From assembly GCA_035079385.1 (NCBI GenBank), contig JAVHKY010000060.1:124001-188000 (forward strand): a DNA stretch of 64,000 bases. Direction: 5' to 3'. The notes below the pieces were generated by a model, which was not told the origin of the DNA, did not search any database, and worked only from the letters and a program-made list of their open reading frames with translations. Made by a program: the position numbers and the translations under genes. Numbering within the stretch: position 1 is the first letter of the stretch; each line of letters begins with the position of its first letter. Shown here piece by piece: positions 56,460 through 64,000 of the stretch. This DNA is from Aspidiotus rigidus (Eukaryota; Arthropoda; Insecta; Hemiptera; Diaspididae).

Positions 56460-57773
56460 ATGGTGAAGAAGAAGTTTCATGAACTTACTCGGGATCAACT
56501 CCGCGAGGAACTCCGGAATCGTAACCTGTCTGTTAGCGGAACCAAAAATGAATTAGCCGATCGTCTGGAAAAAGCATTCGAAGACTCGGGTTTGGACGTG
56601 GCCAATTTTGAATTTGAGGTTGATGAGGCTACTGGAAACCTTGGGACCGGTACGCCAACAAAGCAGTCTCCAGCCATAGATTTGAGTGCAATGCTGCAAA
56701 TGTTGACAGATACAATGGCTAAAAATTCAGAAGATCTGAAGACTGGGTTTACTGCAATGGAGGATAAATTCGAACGGAACAAGAATGCAATGGAGGAGAA
56801 ACTCGAACGGAACAGAAATGCAATGGAGGATAAAATTGAACAGAAACTTGAACAGAACAAGGAAGACCTTAAAGCAGAGATCTTTGATGGACTGAGTGAA
56901 GTCAAAAATCAAGTTGAAGGACTCGAGCAACGGTGGAAAGTAATGGAGGAACGCCTCCAGAGACTGGAAGGGAATCCAACGGTCAGCATGGTTGTAGATC
57001 CGCCAGGCGTTGCTTTTTTCAGTTCTGGATCAAATGAAGGAAATGTACCAGTTGTAGAACCGTCATCAAAGACCAAAGTCAAGATACCAACGTTTGATGG
57101 TGAAATCTCCTGGGAACTATACAAATCGCAGTTCGAAATTGCAGCTCAACTCAATGGATGGGATGACAAAGCCAAGGCTGGTAATTTGATTGTCAGCCTG
57201 AGAGGAGCTGCACTACAGCTGTTGTCCAACATTGCTGAGGATGACAAGAAGAATTACCAAAAGTTGGTTGAGGTCCTTGAACAACGTTTTGGTCAAGCTC
57301 ACTTGGCTCCCATCAGAAGAAGAGAACTGAAATACCGTCGACAGAACCGTGGAGAAAGTCTTCAAGCGTTTTCAAGCGAAATCCTCAAATTAACTCAACA
57401 AGCTTACCCAGAAGCTACTGTATCAGCCATTGAACAAACTTCGTCTGAGGCATTCATTGATGGAATTTTCGACTGGGAGGTTCAGAGTCAAGTTCGGATA
57501 GCGCGTTGCAAAACCTTGAAAGAAGCATTATCCTTTGCCCTGGAAGTAGAAGCAGCGAGAAAGGCGTCCCGTAGACAGGGTTCCGCAGTTTTGAAGCAGA
57601 CAAAGGTTGGACCAACTGGAGACAAACGTCGATGCTACCACTGTGATGAAGAGGGTCACATCAAGCCCAATTGCCCCAAGTGGAAATCTCTGCAGAAGAA
57701 GGCGGAAAACTCCAGCCTGGAGTTGCCAGGGGCCAACCAACTCCAGGACCAAGCAGAAGGGCCCAAGAAATAA
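56460..57773 (+). CDS. gag: Gag polyprotein of Gypsy element
   Basis: 437 residues from ATG 56460, 64 bp after the LTR. Residues ~6-38 form a SAP-type helix-loop-helix (LTRDQLREELRNR, then a GTKNELADRL turn), which in other proteins binds AT-rich DNA. Residues ~85-175 are a charged coiled coil with an 11-residue repeat (AMEDKFERNKN, AMEEKLERNRN, AMEDKIEQ...). Residues ~215-335 are the capsid-like retrotransposon gag region (WELYKSQFEIAAQLNGW, later RRRELKYRRQNRGESLQAF). A CCHC zinc knuckle, CYHCDEEGHIKPNC, lies at 392-405. It forms the particle and packages RNA. It ends at TAA 57771-57773 and overlaps the pol frame. Confidence 0.95.
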   Translation: MVKKKFHELTRDQLREELRNRNLSVSGTKNELADRLEKAFEDSGLDVANFEFEVDEATGNLGTGTPTKQSPAIDLSAMLQMLTDTMAKNSEDLKTGFTAMEDKFERNKNAMEEKLERNRNAMEDKIEQKLEQNKEDLKAEIFDGLSEVKNQVEGLEQRWKVMEERLQRLEGNPTVSMVVDPPGVAFFSSGSNEGNVPVVEPSSKTKVKIPTFDGEISWELYKSQFEIAAQLNGWDDKAKAGNLIVSLRGAALQLLSNIAEDDKKNYQKLVEVLEQRFGQAHLAPIRRRELKYRRQNRGESLQAFSSEILKLTQQAYPEATVSAIEQTSSEAFIDGIFDWEVQSQVRIARCKTLKEALSFALEVEAARKASRRQGSAVLKQTKVGPTGDKRRCYHCDEEGHIKPNCPKWKSLQKKAENSSLELPGANQLQDQAEGPKK

Positions 57774-60700
57774 GGATTTCCAAAATGCGCACTTCGAGTG
57801 AGAACGTCTATGTATCTGGATGGAATGATAGCATTGGACGCAATATAGACATGTGCGTGGACTGTGCTGCTACTGGTTCAGTTATCAAGACACGATTGGT
57901 CAAGGACATCCCAGGCCTATCCATTAATTGGAGAGAAAAGCACCGCCTCAGGACTGCCATGGGTGAACAAGCTTGGACCAAGGGTACTGTCCAGCTGTCC
58001 ATCAAGATTTCCTCAATGGTAATAACTGGAAAATTTATCCTTGCTGATATCGAGGACGACTGTATTCTGGGCCTGGATTTAATGCGAAAGTATGGGTTGA
58101 TTATTGATCTGAAGCATGACGTTTTAAGAGGTCCCTGTGGAGATATGCCGCTCTATGAGTTGGAAGCCAAGGATCGTCTCCTCCAGACCAAAGTTGAAGA
58201 AGAACTAAGTACTATAGTCGATGAAGTGAAGAAAGATTTGGATTGTAAAACTATGTCAAGCTTCAATAAATTTTTGGAAGATTACCAGAGCATTTTTGCT
58301 AAAGATGAAAATGACTTAGGGAGGACTTCTATAGTTCAACATCGCATAAACACTAGTGACGCGGCTCCAATCAGGCAGCGACCCAGAAGAATGCCGTTTG
58401 CCAAGGAAGCAGAGATGAAACGTCAACTGGAAGAGATGCTGAAACCGGGAATTATAGAACCTTCCTCTAGTCCATGGGCTTCGCCAGTAACACTAGCACC
58501 AAAGAAAGATGGAACTATAAGATTCTGCGTTGACTTCCGAAAGCTTAATGATGTTACTGTCAAAGACAGCTATCCCCTGCCAAGAATGGATGATCTTTTT
58601 GACATTTTAAGAGGAGCAAGATGGTTTTCAGTAACCGACATGAAGAGTGGCTTTTGGCAAGTGGAGGTGCATCCAGATGATAAAGAGAAGACCGCGTTTT
58701 GTACCACTGGAGGATTATGGCAATTTAATGTCATGCCATTCGGTTTATGTAACGCACCAGCCACATTTGAACGCCTTGTGGAAAAGATTTTGAAAGATGT
58801 CATTGGAAAAATTTGCCTAGTGTACATGGATGACGTGATTGTCTTCAGCGAGACACCTGAAGAGCACATAGAGCACCTGAGGATTGTTTTCCAAAAATTA
58901 CAAGAAGCAGGTCTCAAACTTTCCTTAAAGAAGTGCTCACTATTCAAGAAAGAAGTCAGATACTTGGGCCATATTGTTTCAGCTGACGGTTTGAAGACTG
59001 ACCCAAGGAAAGTAGAAGCAATAACTCAATGGCCGACACCAAAGGATCGTACTGAAGTAAAAAGTTTCTTAAGTCTATGTTCATACTACAGAAGATTTGT
59101 AAAGAATTTTGCAAATATTGTGAAACCGTTGAACCGTTTAACTGAAAAAGAACATCCATTCAAATGGACCAGTGAATGTCAAGAGGCCTTCAACGAACTC
59201 AAGAAGAGAATGTGCTCCACGCCAGTACTAGCCTATCCAGATCCAACTAAAAGGTTTATTCTTGATACAGATTGCAGTAATTTTGCTATGGGTGCCGTAT
59301 TGTCGCAAGAATATGAATCAGGGGAGCGAGTCATTGCCTATTTTAGCAAGACCCTGAGTAAGACAGAACAGAATTATTGTGTGACCAGAAAAGAATTACT
59401 AGCCGTTATAAAATCAATGAAAAATTTCCACAAGTACCTGTATGGCCAGAAATTCTTGCTACGAACTGATCATGCTGCTTTACAGTGGATAATGAATTTC
59501 AAAGAACCAGAAGGGCAGATGGCTAGATGGCTGCAATACCTGCAAACTTATACTTTTGAAATAATCCACCGGAGAGGAAAAAGTCATCAGAATGCTGATT
59601 CATTATCAAGAAGACCATGCTCAGAAGACTGTAGTCATTGTTGCAAACAAGAGAAGAAGGAAGTCTCAGTCAAAGCCATACAACTGAGTTCCAATGTGGA
59701 TATGAAAAATGCTCAACAACAGGATAAAGATATTTCAGTCATCTTAGCCTGGAAGGAGAAAGGTGAACGACCAGTCTGGCAGGATATCAGCTCGCAGTCA
59801 GTAAATTTAAAGATTTTATGGTCACAATGGGACTCGCTTCAAGTAGAAAATGGAATTGTTTACCGGATCTGGGAAACAACAGATGGCAGATCACACCGGC
59901 GCCAACTACTGATACCTGAAGCGCTTGTTCCGGATGTCTTGAAGAGTGTTCATGATGACGCATCTGGTAGTCATCTTGGAATAACAAAAACATTGGCCAA
60001 GATTCGGGAACGGTTTTACTGGCCAGCCTGTAGAAGTGATATAGAGGATTGGATTCAATGTTGCAGAACATGTAATGCCAGTAAGGGGCCCAATACTAGG
60101 GGCCGAGCTAAGATGCAAATCTACAATGTGGGATACCCTTTTGAACGGATTGCGGCAGATATCTCAGGACCATTTCCAGAAACTGACCAAGGTAATCGTT
60201 ATATTCTAGTGGTAGGAGATTATTTCAGCAAATGGATGGATGCTTACCCACTGCCAAATTGTGAAGCCGTCACTGTTGCAACAGCGCTGGTGGAAAACTG
60301 GATTTCAAGGTTTGGAGTACCTCTGGAGTTACACTCAGACCAGGGAAGAAACTTTGAATCCCAGGTATTTGGAGAAGTGGCTAAGCTGATGGGATTGAGG
60401 AAAACTCGTACAACACCACTCCACCCACAATCTGATGGTATGGTCGAGAGGTTCAACAAAACAATAGACCAATTCCTATCCAAAGTAATTGATAGTGACC
60501 AGCGGAATTGGGACAAGCTACTTCCATTGTTCCTGCTAGCCTATCGGTCTTCAATCCATGAGAGCACCAAGGAAACACCTGCAAAAATCATTTTTGGAAG
60601 AGAACTTCGATTACCGTGTGATTTAGAGCTGGGCACCCCTCCACAGCCACCTCAAGAAGTCAAGCCATTCACGCAAGAACTGAAGAACCGACTTAAGCAG

Positions 60701-60997
60701 GTACATGAGCTGGTCAGGGAAAATTTAGAAGTTGCTAGCGACCGGATGAAGGCACGCTATGACATCTGTGCAGATGAAACCAAGTTTGAACCTCAGGATA
60801 GGGTGTGGTTCTACAACCCACAGAGAAAGAAAGGGAAGAACCCAAAATTACAGTGCAATTGGGAAGGACCTTGGACAGTCGTGAAGAGAATCAACGATGT
60901 CATCTATCGCATCCAACAGGACAGAAGGTTCAAAGTGGTCCACCGGAATAGACTAGCTGTATGGAGTCCGGCGTTTGAACGGGACGTTCAAAACTGA
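57671..60997 (+). CDS. pol: Pol polyprotein: protease, RT, RNase H, integrase
   Basis: The frame is -1 relative to gag and open from about 57671 (TTG); its first ATG is 57785, 11 bases after the gag stop. Numbering from 57671: protease region ~45-150, with VDCAATGSV at 63-71 where DTG or DSG is expected, then ILGLDLMRKYG; RT ~235-430 with YMDD at 385-388; RNase H from D532 (DTDCSNFAMG); integrase HHCC finger from H761 (HX6H as written, then CX2C); catalytic D830, D890, E926, an exact DD35E spacing; GPY/F-type tail at ~1065-1085 (WEGPWTVVK). It ends at TGA 60995-60997. No internal stop. All catalytic residues of RT, RNase H and integrase that I can identify are present; the protease active site is not canonical. 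Confidence 0.95.
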   Translation: MPQVEISAEEGGKLQPGVARGQPTPGPSRRAQEIRISKMRTSSENVYVSGWNDSIGRNIDMCVDCAATGSVIKTRLVKDIPGLSINWREKHRLRTAMGEQAWTKGTVQLSIKISSMVITGKFILADIEDDCILGLDLMRKYGLIIDLKHDVLRGPCGDMPLYELEAKDRLLQTKVEEELSTIVDEVKKDLDCKTMSSFNKFLEDYQSIFAKDENDLGRTSIVQHRINTSDAAPIRQRPRRMPFAKEAEMKRQLEEMLKPGIIEPSSSPWASPVTLAPKKDGTIRFCVDFRKLNDVTVKDSYPLPRMDDLFDILRGARWFSVTDMKSGFWQVEVHPDDKEKTAFCTTGGLWQFNVMPFGLCNAPATFERLVEKILKDVIGKICLVYMDDVIVFSETPEEHIEHLRIVFQKLQEAGLKLSLKKCSLFKKEVRYLGHIVSADGLKTDPRKVEAITQWPTPKDRTEVKSFLSLCSYYRRFVKNFANIVKPLNRLTEKEHPFKWTSECQEAFNELKKRMCSTPVLAYPDPTKRFILDTDCSNFAMGAVLSQEYESGERVIAYFSKTLSKTEQNYCVTRKELLAVIKSMKNFHKYLYGQKFLLRTDHAALQWIMNFKEPEGQMARWLQYLQTYTFEIIHRRGKSHQNADSLSRRPCSEDCSHCCKQEKKEVSVKAIQLSSNVDMKNAQQQDKDISVILAWKEKGERPVWQDISSQSVNLKILWSQWDSLQVENGIVYRIWETTDGRSHRRQLLIPEALVPDVLKSVHDDASGSHLGITKTLAKIRERFYWPACRSDIEDWIQCCRTCNASKGPNTRGRAKMQIYNVGYPFERIAADISGPFPETDQGNRYILVVGDYFSKWMDAYPLPNCEAVTVATALVENWISRFGVPLELHSDQGRNFESQVFGEVAKLMGLRKTRTTPLHPQSDGMVERFNKTIDQFLSKVIDSDQRNWDKLLPLFLLAYRSSIHESTKETPAKIIFGRELRLPCDLELGTPPQPPQEVKPFTQELKNRLKQVHELVRENLEVASDRMKARYDICADETKFEPQDRVWFYNPQRKKGKNPKLQCNWEGPWTVVKRINDVIYRIQQDRRFKVVHRNRLAVWSPAFERDVQN

Positions 60998-61008
60998 GGA
61001 GGGGAAAG
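60996..61008 (+). promoter_or_regulatory. Polypurine tract
   Basis: GAGGAGGGGAAAG lies directly against the 3' LTR and overlaps the last two bases of the pol stop codon. It would prime plus-strand DNA synthesis. Confidence 0.85.
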
Positions 61009-61434
61009 TGTGGCGTTCTGCTATGAAGGCGCAAGCACCAAGCTTGCACACGCCGCTAAACTTTTAATAATAGCAGACACCGCAAGGAAGCGTACTTATC
61101 GCTTAACTACTTCGCCGAATACGCTTGAACAACCTAGAACGTGCTCGATTGATTGTAAGGATCCTTGCATAACCTGTTTGCCGTTCTAGAAGAAATCTCG
61201 AGAATTCCGGAAATAAGGGTGAGACTATAAATAGCCGGCAGCAACCCGATAAAGCGATTCAGTTGTAATCTTAAAAGCGATAGTTAACGTGTTCTGGTTC
61301 TTTAACGCGATTGTGTTACAGTTTAACGGTGTTTAGAAGTGTTGTACTTGCGGTACCAGTAATAAAGCTCGGTTTTCGTAATTGTTCTTTATTATTGGCG
61401 TCAAGAGATATTCAGTGACTGGTAGAACGTCACA
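61009..61434 (+). repeat. 3' long terminal repeat
   Basis: 426 bp, identical to the 5' LTR except G at 61296. TATA at 61226-61233 and AATAAA at 61361-61366. Confidence 0.97.
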
Positions 61435-61438
61435 GTAT
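61435..61438. repeat. Right 4-bp target-site duplication (GTAT) of Gypsy
   Basis: GTAT follows the terminal CACA of the 3' LTR and matches 55966-55969. Confidence 0.85.
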
Positions 61439-61629
61439 TATTGAAATAATGTATTTTTAAAATTATTTTTCATTCATTAAAAAGGGGAGAAAATGAAATT
61501 GCTGGAAGAAGATAGAAATTATTAATTGTTGCTCGGCTTACTGCTGCCATCGAATATCGAATTGCAAAGAATATTTTTCTTTTTACGTAGCAAATTGCGC
61601 TGACGCACTGAAACTATAAAAATTGATAG

Positions 61630-62240
61630 AATGAAAATTTGGATCGGTCTTGAGGTGAAACCATAAATCTCCTGAGTCTAATTTAAATGTTAATTCTATC
61701 AATTTTTTATGGTTTCTTAGGTACTTGGTCTAATTCAAATGTTGATTCTATCAATTTATTCATGGTTTCTCTGTTGGTCTAACTTGAATGTTGATTTTAT
61801 TAATTAATTTATGGTTTCTCCCTGAGACTAAATCAAATTTTGATTCTATTAATTTTTCATGGTTTCTTCTTTAGTCTAACTCAAATGTTGATTCTATCAA
61901 TCTATTTATGGTTTCTCTCTGAGTCTAATTTAAAATGTCAATTCTATCAATTTTTTATGGTTTCTTACTTGATCTAATTCAAATGTTGATTCTGTCAATT
62001 TATTCATGGTTTCTCTGTTGGTCTAACCCAAATGTTGATTCTATTAATTTGTTTATGGTTTCTTTCTAAATCTAATTCAAATTTTGATTCTACTAATTTT
62101 TCATGGTTTCTTCTTTAGTCTAATTCAAACAATTGATTCCATCAATTTTTTATGGTTTCTCCCTTGGTCTAACTCAAATTTTGATTCTATCAATCTATTT
62201 ATGGTCTCTTTCTGAGTCTAATTTAAATGTTGATGTAGTC
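61630..62240. repeat. 49-bp satellite array with higher-order structure
   Basis: About eleven to twelve units of ~49 bp (GATTCTATCAATTT, ATGGTTTCT, GTCTAATTCAAATGTT). Unit variants return in the same order after about five units: the CTTAGGTACTTGG/CTTACTTGATC types, then CTGTTGGTC, then an ATTAATT variant, then TTTTTCATGG...CTTTAGTC, then CTATTTATGG...CTGAGTC. So the array also repeats at ~245-295 bp. The same satellite is at 11051-11715 and 50520-50950. Confidence 0.85.
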
Positions 62241-62261
62241 ATTTGTTCGTTTTTCTGCATC

Positions 62262-62350
62262 AGTTTTTACTTTCGATCTCCTTCCAATGAAGATTCTTAC
62301 CAATTGTGACCCCCAAGTATTTTGTGTGTTCAGCTTTCCCTAATGACAAT
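62262..62350 (-). pseudogene. LINE reverse transcriptase fragment
   Basis: The minus strand encodes KAEHTKYLGVTIGKNLHW, the thumb-proximal TKYLGVxxDxxLxW motif of Jockey-like LINE reverse transcriptases. It is fused in frame to the inverted Penelope fragment beside it. Only about 25 residues of it are recognisable. Confidence 0.55.
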
Positions 62351-62365
62351 AAAATAAAACAATTT

Positions 62366-62557
62366 TTGATTTTTTGGAGGAAACAATCCAAGGAAGATTG
62401 AGTACCTGACCAGACGCCAATAATGTCATCTATGTATCTTTTATAAAATAATAATCCTTCGTAACCATTATCCAATAGCTTAGCTTCCATGTAATCCATG
62501 TATACTTCCGCTACCAGCGACGATAGAGGACCACCCATGGGGAGGCCGTCCGGGGGT
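62366..62557 (-). pseudogene. Penelope-like RT core, inverted 5' segment
   Basis: On the minus strand: DGLPMGGPLSSLVAEVYMDY (RT motif B region) and YKRYIDDIIGVW (motif C, YIDD), ending SSLDCFLQKI. The plus-strand frame starting at 62558 resumes at CFLQKIND. So this is the 5' neighbour of the 62558-63457 segment, lying in reverse orientation. A 20-bp stretch (TGTTTCCTCCAAAAAATCAA) is present at both edges in opposite orientations. Confidence 0.8.
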
Positions 62558-63457
62558 TGTTTCCTCCAAAAAATCAACGACTTTCATCCTTCCATGTCCT
62601 TCTCTTTGGAGATTGGAGGTGAGTGCCTAAATTTCCTAGATCTCACGCTACAGCTAAAATCTAATTCCGTGGAAATGAGTCTCGAATTTGGCATCTACAG
62701 GAAAAATACCTACACTGGCGTTTCCATACCCAATCAGTCCTTGCACCCACAACGCCACAAACATGCAGTTATAAACTATAATATCTACCGTCTACTCCAT
62801 CTTCCTCTGACCGAGAGAGCTAAACAGATTGAAATAACGAACATCCAACACATAGCCAACCTTAACGGTCTGCATCTTGATGTTAACGCTATGGTTAGAA
62901 AAAAGACACTTCACTTACTCCTTCAAGAGTCTTCCTCTAATGAAATCCCCCCCCAAAATAAGACGAAAACCAAATGGATGAAACTCCCTTATTTAGGTAA
63001 ATCATCTCTCAAAATCGAGAGGGAGCTCAAAAAATACGGCTATAAGGTTGGATTCTATCCATATCTCACAATTGGCCACCTTTTCAACGCCAAAGATCCT
63101 ATACCATCGCTGAAACATTCAGGAATTTATCGTCTTCAATGTGGTAACTGTGATTCCATCTATGTTGGCCAAACAGGGAGAGCGTTAACAACACGACTTT
63201 CGGAGCACCGCACCGCATACAATTCCAACAAACCAAAAGATTCAGCCATGGCTGCTCACTGTTTGGAAAGCAACCACCCTTTCTCATCCGTCACGACCAA
63301 AATCATTAGAAAGTGCTCAAAAGGGGCTCTCATGAACAAGCTTGAAGAAGTAGAAACCGTTGCCTCCACTCGCCAATCGGTCTCGCTATTGAACGATCTC
63401 TCCGCCACTTTTGTGTCTCCCATTGTTCGTCATTTTTACAACTTCACTAATAATTGA
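62558..63457 (+). CDS. Penelope-like element C-terminus: RT thumb and GIY-YIG endonuclease
   Basis: The open frame begins upstream at 62498, but its first ~20 codons are antisense to the inverted segment; true family sequence starts at about CFLQKIND. Next come FSLEIGGECLNFLDLTL (RT motif D/E region with the FLDL of Penelope RTs), RKNTYTG, and a linker. The GIY-YIG domain (SGIYRLQCGNCDSIYVGQTG, RLSEHR, H-C-L-E-S) lies about 80-120 residues before the stop at 63455-63457. No internal stop. It differs strongly from the 40-kb copy, so two Penelope lineages are present. Without motifs A-C in the same orientation it is dead as a retroelement. Confidence 0.85.
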   Translation, partial: CFLQKINDFHPSMSFSLEIGGECLNFLDLTLQLKSNSVEMSLEFGIYRKNTYTGVSIPNQSLHPQRHKHAVINYNIYRLLHLPLTERAKQIEITNIQHIANLNGLHLDVNAMVRKKTLHLLLQESSSNEIPPQNKTKTKWMKLPYLGKSSLKIERELKKYGYKVGFYPYLTIGHLFNAKDPIPSLKHSGIYRLQCGNCDSIYVGQTGRALTTRLSEHRTAYNSNKPKDSAMAAHCLESNHPFSSVTTKIIRKCSKGALMNKLEEVETVASTRQSVSLLNDLSATFVSPIVRHFYNFTNN

Positions 63458-64000
63458 CACATTCAGTTATTTTATTTATTTTTTTTATTATTTTTATTTA
63501 TTTTATTAATTATTTATTACCCCGATTTTTAGACCTCCATATTTTACCTCTGTTTATTTCTTTTCAGTTTTTGGTTTTGTTTTAATTATGCTGTTTCGTT
63601 TATTATTTCGACTAATTCTACCTATCGTTCTTTTGTGTTTTTTCCCCTCCTTTCTCATTTTAGTTTCTGTTTATACTTACTTAATGATTCGTGAAACCCG
63701 TTTGTTTAATTGTAATGATTCACCTTTAACCCTCCCTCCCCATCTTCATTTTTCAATTCAACTTCAATTAATGTTGTCTCATCATTTTTTCACCTTTATA
63801 CCGGTTTCTTTGGTTAGTTTTCTGTCCGACGCCTGTCGATGAACACCGCAGCGTGCTCGAAACCGGTCGCGTATGAACTTGATTAAATATTTGTTACGTG
63901 CCTTAGTATCGTCTTCTTCATTCTAATCAGTATGGCTCGTACCTATGAGGATACTATCCATCTTAGATATTATGAAGACGGTAATGACAAAAATCAAAAC
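63458..64000. other. Penelope 3' region running to the window edge
   Basis: T-rich for ~350 bp, then GTCGATGAACACCGCAGCG and CTCGAAACCGGTCGCG, which vaguely resemble the hammerhead region of other Penelope ends but lack a proper CUGANGA core. The final 35 bases resemble 12318-12352, perhaps the conserved 3' tail of this family. The element's end is not inside the window. Confidence 0.4.

Larger units (their letters stand above)
55970..61434 (+). mobile_element. Complete Ty3/Gypsy LTR retrotransposon, recently inserted
   Basis: 5,465 bp with two 426-bp LTRs, a tRNA-Leu primer site, gag, pol in the order protease-RT-RNase H-integrase, a polypurine tract and a 4-bp GTAT duplication. Integrase at the end of pol places it in Ty3/Gypsy (Metaviridae) and not Copia. 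There is no third frame, so no envelope. The LTRs differ at a single base (C at 56257, G at 61296), which indicates a very recent insertion. Gag and pol have no internal stops. Confidence 0.97.

Noticed and set aside
60998..61008. Envelope gene after pol
   Set aside because: Only the polypurine tract separates pol from the 3' LTR, so there is no room for one.
63833..63875. Hammerhead in the 3' region of the 62-kb Penelope element
   Set aside because: GATGA and CGAAAC are present, but the core lacks the U of CUGAUGA and stem II has a mismatch; too weak without a model score.

Overview
This window reads as AT-rich, gene-poor animal DNA, most likely from an insect. The basis is the mix of transposon types: a Ty3/Gypsy LTR retrotransposon primed by tRNA-Leu, Penelope-like elements with GIY-YIG endonucleases, RNase H-bearing LINEs, MULE transposons with SWIM fingers and foldback ends, a hAT relic and many MITE-like inverted repeats. 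The many short TAGGTACCT-like strings would suit a sap-sucking hemipteran, but that is a weak inference. I found no host protein-coding gene I can defend, no rRNA, no intact tRNA and no CRISPR array. Almost every long open reading frame belongs to a mobile element or to a simple repeat.

Layout. 0-6 kb: a foldback (340-474), a MITE (886-1145), a tRNA-like sequence (1959-2034), a decayed Gypsy copy with its 3' LTR (2195-3200), and the 5' part of a LINE (4515-5822). 6-12 kb: an uninterrupted 312-bp GT microsatellite, a LINE RNase H relic, a MULE transposase relic and fragments of a 49-bp satellite. 15-34 kb: a MITE with TGTTA ends, several related LINE 3' relics on both strands, a 400-bp foldback, duplicated modules at 23-24 kb and 27-29 kb, a hAT relic, and a mosaic of 45-bp tandem repeats at 31-32 kb. 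34.5-35.8 kb: a broken DNA transposon with an integrase-type zinc finger, whose right end matches the 15.5-kb MITE. 40.45-41.94 kb: a Penelope-like element, 5'-truncated, with 99-bp inverted terminal copies, a 13-bp target duplication and hammerhead-like motifs in both ends. 43-45.6 kb: a cluster of foldback/MITE elements. 46-49 kb: MULE, Penelope and LINE relics. 51.04-52.00 kb: a MULE with terminal inverted repeats built of short tandem units. 52.54-55.36 kb: a 2.8-kb nested palindrome. 55.97-61.43 kb: a complete, very young Gypsy element. 61.6-62.2 kb: a 49-bp satellite with higher-order structure. 62.26-63.46 kb: a Penelope-like element whose 5' part is inverted.

The most notable material is (i) two foldback elements of different sequence (43 kb and 51 kb) that share a tandem terminal unit core, one with a perfect 9-bp target duplication and the other carrying a MULE transposase fragment; (ii) Penelope elements with hammerhead-like ends and an inverted 5' segment; (iii) the 2.8-kb palindrome; and (iv) the young Gypsy element, with near-identical LTRs but an atypical protease active-site sequence. 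Coordinates of repeats and relics without target duplications are approximate (about 10-30 bp).
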